DNA from: Thermococcus sp. 4557
GTDB taxonomy: Archaea > Methanobacteriota_B > Thermococci > Thermococcales > Thermococcaceae
Assembly: GCF_000221185.1 (NCBI RefSeq)
Contig: NC_015865.1
Coordinates: 248,001 to 312,000, forward strand
DNA length: 64,000 nt
Direction: 5' to 3'
In this document: positions 44,438 through 51,715 of the stretch, in pieces
Layout: the number at the start of each line of letters is the position of its first letter
Position numbering within the stretch: the stretch's first letter is position 1
Translations under genes and position numbers: made by a program
Notes under the pieces: model-generated
What the model saw: the letters and a program-made list of their open reading frames with translations, nothing else
What the model was told of the DNA's origin: nothing
The model's database searches: none

Positions 44438-45678
44438 AGGACGTCGTTGTGATCGGCGGAGGGCCGAGCGGGATGGCCGCGGCGGTTAAGCTCGCCGGTA
44501 AGGGCTACGATGTCGCGCTCATCGAACGAAAGGAAGAACTTGGAGGTATCCTCGACCAGTGCATCCACGACGGCTTCGGGACCAAAATATTTGGAAAGGC
44601 CCTCTCCGGACCGGAGTTTGCGGGCCACTTTATGGATGAAGTTAGCAAACTTGACCTTGAGGTCCACCTGAACACGTACGTCAAATCCGTAAACGCCGGG
44701 GGAGACGTCAAGGAGCTTGTGACGGTGAGCCCGCGAGGTGTCGAGCGCATAAAGGCCCGCTCGATAGTGTACGCCATAGGCTGCAGGGAGAGGCACCCCT
44801 TCGAGATAAAGGTCGGTGGGACGAGGCCCGCTGGTATTTACACGGCCGGAATGGTGCAGAGGCTTGTGAACCTCTACGGAATCCTGCCCGGGAAGAAGGT
44901 CCTCATGGTCGGCGGCGGGGACGTTGGCATGATCGTCGCCAGGCATCTTTACCTGGAGGGGGTTGAGTCTATAACCGTCGTCTTTCCGGAGGAGTTCTTC
45001 GTTGGGCTCCCGAGAAACGTCCAGCAGTGCATCCTCGACTTCAACATACCTTTCAGGCCCAGGACTGTGGTGAAGGAGATAGTTGGGAAGGAGCGCGTTG
45101 AGGGAGCTATCCTTGTGAAAGTGGACGAGAACTGGAGGCCCATACCCGGCACCGAGGAGTTCTACCCCTGCGACACGGTGATATTCTCCATTGGCCTCGT
45201 ACCCTATGCCAAGAAGATGAGGGCAATTGGGGCCGAGATAGACCCGAGAACCAGAGGTCCGGTCGTGAACGAGTTCTTCGAGACGACCGTGCAGGGAGTC
45301 TTTGCCGCCGGCAACCTCGTCCAGATATTTGACTACGTTGACGACGCCGTTGAGAGCGCTTACATCGCGGCAGACGGCGTTGAGAAGTACCTGGCGGGCG
45401 GGGGACGGCTTGATAATCCAGTACCTTTCAAGCCCGGGAGCAACGTCCGGACGCTGACACCCCACCGGCTGGAATGGGAGGACGAGAGACCGGTGGTTGC
45501 TTTTCTCAGGCCTGCTGTCGAAGGCCGCGCGTGGATAATCGTCAGGGGCGGGAATGGAGAGATCCTGAAGAAGGAGTTCCGGCAGTATGTGAGGCCCTCA
45601 ACGCTTGAGCGGATTGAGATCCCCCGGGAAGCTATCAGCGGGGCGGAAGAGGTGTATGTGGATGTCGCGAGAGTATGA
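44434..45678 (+). CDS. NAD(P)/FAD-dependent oxidoreductase
   Basis: The 414-residue flavoprotein has VVIGGGPSGMAAAVKL at the N-terminus, a second dinucleotide fold VLMVGGGDVGMIVARHL in the middle and TTVQGVFAAGNL near the FAD end. It resembles the NAD-linked partner of GlpA-like dehydrogenases in anaerobes, or the alpha subunit of sarcosine oxidase. It would pass electrons between NAD(P)H and its partners in this operon. It begins with GTG overlapping the previous stop (GTGA) and preceded by GGGGTGAGG. Confidence 0.88.
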   Translation: MKDVVVIGGGPSGMAAAVKLAGKGYDVALIERKEELGGILDQCIHDGFGTKIFGKALSGPEFAGHFMDEVSKLDLEVHLNTYVKSVNAGGDVKELVTVSPRGVERIKARSIVYAIGCRERHPFEIKVGGTRPAGIYTAGMVQRLVNLYGILPGKKVLMVGGGDVGMIVARHLYLEGVESITVVFPEEFFVGLPRNVQQCILDFNIPFRPRTVVKEIVGKERVEGAILVKVDENWRPIPGTEEFYPCDTVIFSIGLVPYAKKMRAIGAEIDPRTRGPVVNEFFETTVQGVFAAGNLVQIFDYVDDAVESAYIAADGVEKYLAGGGRLDNPVPFKPGSNVRTLTPHRLEWEDERPVVAFLRPAVEGRAWIIVRGGNGEILKKEFRQYVRPSTLERIEIPREAISGAEEVYVDVARV

Positions 45679-46030
45679 GGTTCTCTGCATTCGGTGCCCC
45701 AAGGGGTGCAGGCTGAGGATCACGGTCGAGGGGAACGAGGTCCACGTCTCGGGCTTCGCCTGCCTTGAGGGAAAGAGGTTCGGGGAGGAGGAAGTGAGGA
45801 ACCCGAGGCGGGTTGTCACGACGACCGTTAGGATACTCAACGCCCGCTATCCACGCCTTCCGGTGAGAACGGCAGAACCCGTGCCCAAGGACAGAATTCG
45901 AGACGTTATAGATGCCCTCAAAGGGCTCGTTGTGGAGGCCCCGGTGAGGCGCGGTCAGGTTATCGTGAAGGATGTTGCTGGAACCGGTGTTGATGTGATA
46001 GCGGAGAGGGATATGGAGGCGGTTGGATGA
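45662..46030 (+). CDS. DUF1667 small cysteine-motif protein
   Basis: About 122 residues beginning MSREYEVLCIRCPKGCRLRI, with a CxxCxxxC motif, then GFACLEGKRF and a VRTAEPVPKDRI segment, matching DUF1667. In bacteria this family always accompanies the GlpA-like/NAD oxidoreductase pair and is thought to be an Fe-S or zinc accessory subunit. GAGGTG precedes the ATG, which overlaps the previous gene by 17 bp; its stop overlaps the kinase start. Confidence 0.88.
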   Translation: MSREYEVLCIRCPKGCRLRITVEGNEVHVSGFACLEGKRFGEEEVRNPRRVVTTTVRILNARYPRLPVRTAEPVPKDRIRDVIDALKGLVVEAPVRRGQVIVKDVAGTGVDVIAERDMEAVG

Positions 46031-47523
46031 ATTACTACCTCATCCTCGACGTTGGGACGACGAACGTTAAGGCCTACGCTTTTTCTGAGGAGGGGGAGAA
46101 GCTCCTGGAGAAGAGCATGAGAACGCGGCCCGTTTATCCAGAACCTGGCTGGGCCGAACTCGACCCCGAAGAGCTCATTGAAACGGTCAGGCGGCTCATA
46201 GACGGGGTTACTTCTTCCCTTGGGATGCCAGGGGGAATGGCCATCACCAACCAGCGGAGCTCCACCGTCGTGTGGGACGACGAAGGAGCGCTCCACAACA
46301 TGATAACCTGGCAGGACACGAGGACCAGAGATATCGTGGAGGCCTTTTCCCGCAACTTCCTCGTTCGCTTTGGTAGGGCTATCGGAAAGGTCTTCTACGG
46401 ACTCTCCCGCATCGTTCCCGGAATAGCCAGCCTACCAAAGGGAGCCTATATAATCACCCTGGCCCATGTGGGCTTCGGCACTTCCCACTCCTCGATGCAC
46501 CTACGCTGGCTAATGGACAACGTCCTCGAGGTTCGGAGAGCCCTGGAACGCGGTGAAGCGAAGTTCGGCACGATGGACAGCTGGATAGCGTGGAACCTGA
46601 CGGGGAAGCACGTGACGGACTACACGAACGCATCCGCGACAGGCCTCTTTGACCCATTCTACCTCAAGTGGAGCGACAACATCATGGGCATCGTGGGAAT
46701 TCCCAAGAAAATCCTTCCCGCCCTCCAGCCGAACGACCTCCCAGTGGGGGAAACGGACTACGGTGTGCCCCTCCTCACGATGGTGGCGGATCAGCAGGCG
46801 GCCCTTTACCGTGCGGGCGTTGAGCCGGGGAGCGCGAAGATGACCCACGGAACAGGGACCTTCGTCGATCTGAACGTTGGAGAGAAACCCAAACCCGCAT
46901 CGCCTGGCCTCTACCCAATGGTCGCCCTTAAAACCCGGGAAAAGACGCTCTACCTCCTTGAGGGAATAATAAACGCCTCCGGTTCGGCCGTTGACTGGCT
47001 GCTGAAAGTGGGGCTCGTCGAGGACTACTCCGAGATCAGCGGTGCGTTTAAAGACCCCGCCCTTCCAAGGGTGCTTTTCATACCTGCCTTCGCCGGCCTC
47101 TCGACGCCCTATCTGAGGCCTGACTTCAGGGGAGCGCTCCTCAACCTGTCGTTCAGCGTAAGGAAGGAAGACATCATCAAGGCGCTCATAGCGGGGATAG
47201 CGATGAGGGTCGCGGAGGTTATAGCCGCCATGGAATCGGGAACCCGGGTTGAGATTGGCTCCCTGACCTCCGACGGGGGTGCTTCGCAGATCGACCCGCT
47301 CCTGCAGCTGATAGCCGACTTCAGCGGGAAGAGAATAGTCCGACCGGTGGAGCTCAACGGCTCCGCGCAGGGAACCTTCATGATAGCACGGGCGGTTGCG
47401 GAGGGAAGGGACGTTCTGAGCGCGTGGGAGAAACCTATGGTGGAGAGGGTCTTCGAACCGAGCGGGGAGAAACACGAGGACTTCAGAAGGCTGTGGGAGG
47501 AGTTCATGGGAAGGCTGCTTTGA
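46027..47523 (+). CDS. FGGY-family kinase, glycerol-kinase-like but divergent
   Basis: The 498-residue kinase has the FGGY fold: ILDVGTTNVKAYAF, TNQRSSTVVWDDEGA, GTMDSWIAWNLTGKHVTDYTNAS, ADQQAALYRAG and HGTGTFVDLN. Its place beside DUF1667 and GlpA-like genes suggests glycerol or a related polyol. However, canonical GlpK has Arg-Glu after TNQ, the Glu binding glycerol; here it reads Arg-Ser, and overall similarity to the known Thermococcus GlpK (as I recall it) is low. The aspartate in DQQAAL is kept. The substrate should be treated as open. Confidence 0.82.
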   Translation: MNYYLILDVGTTNVKAYAFSEEGEKLLEKSMRTRPVYPEPGWAELDPEELIETVRRLIDGVTSSLGMPGGMAITNQRSSTVVWDDEGALHNMITWQDTRTRDIVEAFSRNFLVRFGRAIGKVFYGLSRIVPGIASLPKGAYIITLAHVGFGTSHSSMHLRWLMDNVLEVRRALERGEAKFGTMDSWIAWNLTGKHVTDYTNASATGLFDPFYLKWSDNIMGIVGIPKKILPALQPNDLPVGETDYGVPLLTMVADQQAALYRAGVEPGSAKMTHGTGTFVDLNVGEKPKPASPGLYPMVALKTREKTLYLLEGIINASGSAVDWLLKVGLVEDYSEISGAFKDPALPRVLFIPAFAGLSTPYLRPDFRGALLNLSFSVRKEDIIKALIAGIAMRVAEVIAAMESGTRVEIGSLTSDGGASQIDPLLQLIADFSGKRIVRPVELNGSAQGTFMIARAVAEGRDVLSAWEKPMVERVFEPSGEKHEDFRRLWEEFMGRLL

Positions 47524-47552
47524 GGGTTCTGTTTTGATTTATGAGGGAATAG

Positions 47553-47639
47553 TTTGTGCTCCTACTGCAAACTATTTTTAAATCTCTTTGCAGTAAGAGT
47601 GCAAAATCTTTATAAATATCTTTGCACTATAAATGCACA
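47553..47639 (+). promoter_or_regulatory. three 19-bp palindromes at exact 34-bp spacing over the ATPase promoter
   Basis: TTTGTGCTCCTACTGCAAA (47553-47571), TTTGCAGTAAGAGTGCAAA (47587-47605) and TTTGCACTATAAATGCACA (47621-47639) have centres at 47562, 47596 and 47630. The 15-base spacers are also related and each holds a TATA-like word (TTTTTAAAT and TTTATAAAT), so the unit is a 34-bp direct repeat. The second TATA is the likely promoter and dyad 3 covers the transcript start and start codon of the ATPase. This is the layout of a repressor operator array. Confidence 0.8.
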
Positions 47640-48796
47640 TGCTTGAGGTACAGAACCCATGGTGGATTGGTGAACCCGACAGGGACTGGGAGCTCTTTGA
47701 AAAGCTCACCTACAGAATCAGGCCGAAATGGCTCGACGGGCTCTCATTGGAGCCTTTTTCTGTCAACTTCGTTGTCGGCCCGAGAAGGGTCGGGAAGACC
47801 ATGGGAATAAAGCTCCTCATTAGGGAACTCCTCAAAAAAGTCCACACTCCCTACGCCGTCTTTTACTTCAGCTGTGACGTGCTTGAGGGCTACAAAGAGC
47901 TTTTGGAGGTTCTAAAAGACTATCTAAGGCTGAAGAGACGAAAAAGCGTTAAAACGGCCTTTATATTCCTCGACGAGGTCAGCCTCGTGGATGACTGGTG
48001 GCGTGCCTTGAAGTTCCTCATAGACAGAGGCGAGTTGAGGAGCGACGTCATCACGGTGACCGGCTCGATTTCCCTGACGGTAGGCAGGCATTTTGAGACC
48101 TTCGGCGGCAGAAGGGGGAACGGAAGAACGATTGAGGTCATGCCGCTGAGTTTTCACGAATACTACAACCTTTTCTACGACGAGTTCTTCCCCTCAAAGG
48201 GGGAAGAGGTCTTCGAGAACTACATTGAGACCGGAGGATACTTGGCATACCTGAACGGAACGCTGAAAGTCGAGGAGCTCGTGGGCTTCCTGAAGGCCGA
48301 CTTGAAAGCTTTAGACCGCTCGACCGACCTTGCGAGGGACGTTATGGGTGCGATACTTGATAAGGCTCCCTCACCCACATCCTTCAACGCGATAGCGAAG
48401 GTAGTTGGAATCTCCCCCCACACCACGAGGGATTACGTTGAGCTCTTCGAGGCCTTCCACGTCCTTCTGCAGGTTCTCTACCTCGGCGGCGACGGGAAGG
48501 TCTACCCTCGGAAGGAAAGGAAGCTGATTCTCCGCGACCCGCTCATCGTGAGGGCCATGGAGCTATGGACGAGAAGGAGGGTTGATAAAGCGGTTCTCTA
48601 CGAGTGGCTCGTCCAGGAGCACCTGTACAGGAAGTTCGGGGAGGTTTACTACTACAGGAACTCCTACGAGGTTGATGCAATCGCTGGAAACCTGAAGGTC
48701 GAGGTGAAATCGGGGGAGAGAAGGGGGAGGTATCCGAGGGACGTTAGAGTCCTGAATGGCCCGGAGGTTCCGGGGTTCCTCTACCACCTCCGCTGA
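47639..48796 (+). CDS. AAA_14/DUF4143-type accessory ATPase
   Basis: The protein of about 385 residues has Walker A VGPRRVGKTMG, Walker B AFIFLDEVSLVDDWW, a sensor TGSIS, a winged-helix segment (FNAIAKVVGISPHTTRDYV) and a C-terminal nuclease-like fold ending YEVDAIAG-NLKVEVKSG. This is the archaeal/bacterial ATPase group with DUF4143, common as multicopy accessory genes of unknown function. The TATA at about 47608-47617 and a leaderless ATG at 47639 define the start; the ATG at 47633 lies before the transcript. A palindrome array covers the promoter. Confidence 0.85.
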   Translation: MLEVQNPWWIGEPDRDWELFEKLTYRIRPKWLDGLSLEPFSVNFVVGPRRVGKTMGIKLLIRELLKKVHTPYAVFYFSCDVLEGYKELLEVLKDYLRLKRRKSVKTAFIFLDEVSLVDDWWRALKFLIDRGELRSDVITVTGSISLTVGRHFETFGGRRGNGRTIEVMPLSFHEYYNLFYDEFFPSKGEEVFENYIETGGYLAYLNGTLKVEELVGFLKADLKALDRSTDLARDVMGAILDKAPSPTSFNAIAKVVGISPHTTRDYVELFEAFHVLLQVLYLGGDGKVYPRKERKLILRDPLIVRAMELWTRRRVDKAVLYEWLVQEHLYRKFGEVYYYRNSYEVDAIAGNLKVEVKSGERRGRYPRDVRVLNGPEVPGFLYHLR

Positions 48797-48819
48797 TTAT
48801 GCAGATGACTGCCAGCGAT

Positions 48820-48990
48820 TTAATGATGGCCCGGCATGTACTTCCTCTTTCTTGCCTCGACGGCCTTCCTCCCGAGGAATTCCCTCTCCACCCACTCAAG
48901 AATTGCCCGATGCTTAGCGATTATTCCGACGGGCTCGTCCCCTACTCCTCCGTATATGGATCCGGCGAACCTATTCACCGTACCGCACAC
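48820..48990 (-). CDS. small ORF directly after the ATPase stop codon
   Basis: After the TGA of the minus-strand ATPase the same frame stays open for 59 codons to a TAA at 48820. The codon usage looks real, and the peptide (RFAGSIYGGVGDEPVG, then AILEWVEREFLGRKAVEARKRKY) reads like a helical basic protein. A GTG at 48990 after GAGGGGTGGGA could start a 56-residue product; a GTG at 48978 is another choice. It may be a small gene, or the old C-terminus of the ATPase cut off by a nonsense mutation. I do not recognise it. Confidence 0.4.
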   Translation of the reverse strand: MCGTVNRFAGSIYGGVGDEPVGIIAKHRAILEWVEREFLGRKAVEARKRKYMPGHH

Positions 48991-48999
48991 TCCCACCCC

Positions 49000-50361
49000 T
49001 CAAACTTCACCCTCAAAAGAAATAAGCCTTTCGAAGTCCTCTAAATCCCATACCAGCCAGCCTTCGGCACTCAAAGCTTCCTTCCCGTTTACCTTCTTTG
49101 CCACAAGACCGTAGCTCTTCTCGTAGTCCTTTAAACCAACGAGCTCTGCTTTCCTCTCCAGATCTTTTAAAATGCCCCTCGCCTCTCTTTTGCTCAGCTC
49201 TTTCCATTTTGCCTCAACAAAGAGCGCCTTTCTTTCCCGCTCGTTCAAAGCCACGAGGTCAATTTCCTCTCCCTTCCTCCACCATTTTCCAACCTTTGTG
49301 AACTTGAAGGGCAGCTTTTCCGCCCGGTTCAGCTCAATTAGGAACTGTCTTGCAATTTTCTCAAAAATTGGGCCAAGGTAGTGGTTATATGCCCCTCGTA
49401 TCTCATTCACGTCAAATATGCCCTCCTCCATGAGTGAGAGGTTCGGGTAAACAAAGCGGAACCAGAAGGCGAGAAAGTTGTCCGCAACGTAGTAGCGGCC
49501 CAGCTTGGAGTTTGGTTTTTCCGTGATGGGAACTTCCCTCACTACTAACCCGGTCTCGATTAAGTTCCTGAGGTATGGGGTTATCTCCGAGTGCTTCATC
49601 CCCGTGAAGTCCCTTATCTCCTTCGGCGTCGTTTTGCCGAGGGCTATTGCCTCAAGTATCCTCCTGTACGTCCTCGTCTCCGTGAACTCGTACCTCAGCA
49701 GGAAATCCACCTCGTCGCGGAAGAAGCTCACTGGGTTCTTCAGCTCCCCCTCAAGCCACTCCCAGAAGGGAAGCCTGACCTGAGCTATGTAGAAGGGAAT
49801 CCCGTCCGTCATGCCGTAGACCTCTACAAGCTCCTTCCAACTGGCATTCGGGAAGAATTCTCTTAGGTGAAAGAACTTTAGGGGTTTGAGCTTCATTGAA
49901 CCAGTTCTCCTGCCATAGAGGGGACTCTTGTAGCTGAGAACCTTCTCGGTCATTATGCTCACCGAAGAGCCAAGGAGAATTAGCTTCGTGTTTGAATTCG
50001 AAAGATCTGTATCAATAACTCTCTGAAACTCGCTTAGAACTCTAGGGTCTTCTTTTATCAAGTTCGGAAACTCGTCAATGACGATGACCTTCCCTCTTAG
50101 GGTGTGGAGGAGGGCCTCCCAGCTTCCACGGGCGTATCTCGCCTCTGGAAAAACCCTCTCTGCGGTCTCCTGAAAGTGCCTCAGGTTATCTCCTTCAATG
50201 GCCAAGTAGTAAACGTGGGGAACGTCTTTCACTGCTTCGAGGACAAGACGGGTCTTCCCAACGCGCCTTCTTCCATAGATGACGATTAGCTCGAAATTCT
50301 CGCTTGAGAGCCGTTCTCTCAGTGCCTTAAGCTCCTCATTCCTATTTACGAACTTGGTCAT
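49000..50361 (-). CDS. archaeal ATPase (ATPase_2) with DUF234 domain
   Basis: The 453-residue protein starts MTKFVNRNEELKALRERL and has Walker A YGRRRVGKTRL, Walker B VIVIDEFPNL, a LLGSS sensor and a winged helix (LEAIALGKTTPKEIRDFTGMKHSE). Its DUF234-like C-terminal nuclease fold contains GEEIDLVALN and LFVEAKW. These proteins are abundant, variable accessory genes in Thermococcales with no settled role. The ATG lies beside tandem TGATAAT palindromes, with the TATA GGCTTAAAG just upstream. It is convergent with the AAA_14 ATPase gene. Its stop is followed by an in-frame open extension. Confidence 0.9.
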   Translation of the reverse strand: MTKFVNRNEELKALRERLSSENFELIVIYGRRRVGKTRLVLEAVKDVPHVYYLAIEGDNLRHFQETAERVFPEARYARGSWEALLHTLRGKVIVIDEFPNLIKEDPRVLSEFQRVIDTDLSNSNTKLILLGSSVSIMTEKVLSYKSPLYGRRTGSMKLKPLKFFHLREFFPNASWKELVEVYGMTDGIPFYIAQVRLPFWEWLEGELKNPVSFFRDEVDFLLRYEFTETRTYRRILEAIALGKTTPKEIRDFTGMKHSEITPYLRNLIETGLVVREVPITEKPNSKLGRYYVADNFLAFWFRFVYPNLSLMEEGIFDVNEIRGAYNHYLGPIFEKIARQFLIELNRAEKLPFKFTKVGKWWRKGEEIDLVALNERERKALFVEAKWKELSKREARGILKDLERKAELVGLKDYEKSYGLVAKKVNGKEALSAEGWLVWDLEDFERLISFEGEV

Positions 50362-50362
50362 G

Positions 50363-50395
50363 TGATAATCACCGTTATGATAATGGTAATTATCA
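50363..50395 (-). promoter_or_regulatory. tandem TGATAAT palindromes at the ATPase promoter
   Basis: Two 18-bp dyads follow each other with 15-bp spacing: TGATAATCACCGTTATGA (50363-50380) and TGATAATGGTAATTATCA (50378-50395), sharing three bases. They lie between the TATA (complement of CTTTAAGCC, about 50397-50405) and the start codon at 50361, so they would cover the transcript start. This is a repressor-type position. Confidence 0.7.
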
Positions 50396-50410
50396 CTTTA
50401 AGCCTTTCGT

Positions 50411-51685
50411 TTACAGGAGTTCTAAAACCCTCTCTTCCCCACCCGGCAGCACCAGCGGCCTCGACAGGTGCTTTCTCGCGTCGGGCGGCACTTCGTAGAT
50501 TTTCCTCTCCAGCTCGCGCGGGACTTCAACCGGGATGAGCTTCTTCGGCATTCTATAACCACAGCGCTTGCATTTCAGGTAGTCGCCCTTGCTCTTCATC
50601 GTTCCACCACAGCGCGGACACTTAGGCTTCTGGTACTCGATTTTGGGGACGAGCTTTACCGGGTAGAACTTTTCGAGGTTGAGCGTCAGAACGCCATCGT
50701 GCTCCTTAACTCCCCCGGCCGCGATGATTTCATCGCCGGGCAGGAGCTTCCTCACGTAGTTCCTGAACTTCTTGGTCGGCTCGAAGGCAGCAACGCGTAT
50801 CTTCCCTGTCTCGTCCTCAAGCTCAAAGAACACGTGCCTCCCGCGCTCCCAGTAGGGCTTAACCACCGTTCCCCTAACCACCGCGCTGTCGTATAGCTTC
50901 AGCTCACCGATTTTTTTGTATGTAAGATGGTCGTCGGTGTTCTGGTTCGTTTTGAATAGCTGGTAAAACGCAACCGGCTCCCCAAACTCGACCCGCTCGA
51001 AGGTCTGGAGAACTTTCCCTCTGTCAATCCCCCTGATGCCAACCAGAACGGGATCCTTGCCGTGGGGTGTTATGAGGACGCTCCTCTTGTGGGGGTCAAC
51101 ATTGTCGTAGGTGAAGGGATAGCTCCAGCGGTCGGCGGTGAAAACACTCTTCGAATCGACCTTTCTCGGAGTTCCCCAATTGTCTGGCTCCCTGTAAGCC
51201 AGCAGTTCGTAGGTGAAGCGTTCAAGGGGATAGCCTATCGCCGCGAGGGAGCCTATTATGCCCCTCCCGACCTTGAACTTGAAGTACTCTGCCCCAACTT
51301 CCTTTGCGACCCTTTCAGCCTCCTCGATCGTAACGTGCTCCCTCAAAGCCCTCAACGAGAACTCGCGGAGCTCTTCTGGAATATCCCCTTCGAAGAAGAC
51401 AACGCCGGGGTTAGTGTTCTCGTGAGTGAAGTCAGAAAGCTGGTTTACGTAGAAAAGGACGGTATCTTTGATTTCGGGGATAACTTTCTCATCGACTTCA
51501 AAGGTTATCGCCACTGCCCCATTGCCGCGGGTCTTGTACGGGATATTTGGGTTGAGCCTGATCAAGCGGGGAAGGTCTATGGGCTCCGCTAGGCGGGAAA
51601 GCTCGCGGTATAGGAGGGCACCGAGGTACGTGGTGCACATGCCGTTGGGTGAGTCGGTGTCGTCGATTCCGATGTGAAGGAGCAT
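50411..51685 (-). CDS. tiaS: tRNA(Ile2) 2-agmatinylcytidine synthetase
   Basis: The 424-residue protein has TiaS signatures: [22 protein letters not shown] at the start, [15 protein letters not shown], the HENTNPG segment, an OB-fold region ([11 protein letters not shown]) and a C-terminal zinc ribbon ([21 protein letters not shown]). TiaS attaches agmatine to C34 of tRNA-Ile(CAU) so it reads AUA; it is essential in archaea. The TATA TTTTTAAACCC near 51708 places the transcript start just before the ATG, a leaderless gene. Confidence 0.95.
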   Translation of the reverse strand: MLLHIGIDDTDSPNGMCTTYLGALLYRELSRLAEPIDLPRLIRLNPNIPYKTRGNGAVAITFEVDEKVIPEIKDTVLFYVNQLSDFTHENTNPGVVFFEGDIPEELREFSLRALREHVTIEEAERVAKEVGAEYFKFKVGRGIIGSLAAIGYPLERFTYELLAYREPDNWGTPRKVDSKSVFTADRWSYPFTYDNVDPHKRSVLITPHGKDPVLVGIRGIDRGKVLQTFERVEFGEPVAFYQLFKTNQNTDDHLTYKKIGELKLYDSAVVRGTVVKPYWERGRHVFFELEDETGKIRVAAFEPTKKFRNYVRKLLPGDEIIAAGGVKEHDGVLTLNLEKFYPVKLVPKIEYQKPKCPRCGGTMKSKGDYLKCKRCGYRMPKKLIPVEVPRELERKIYEVPPDARKHLSRPLVLPGGEERVLELL

Positions 51686-51715
51686 GGTTGAAGAAAAGGG
51701 AATGGGGTTTAAAAA

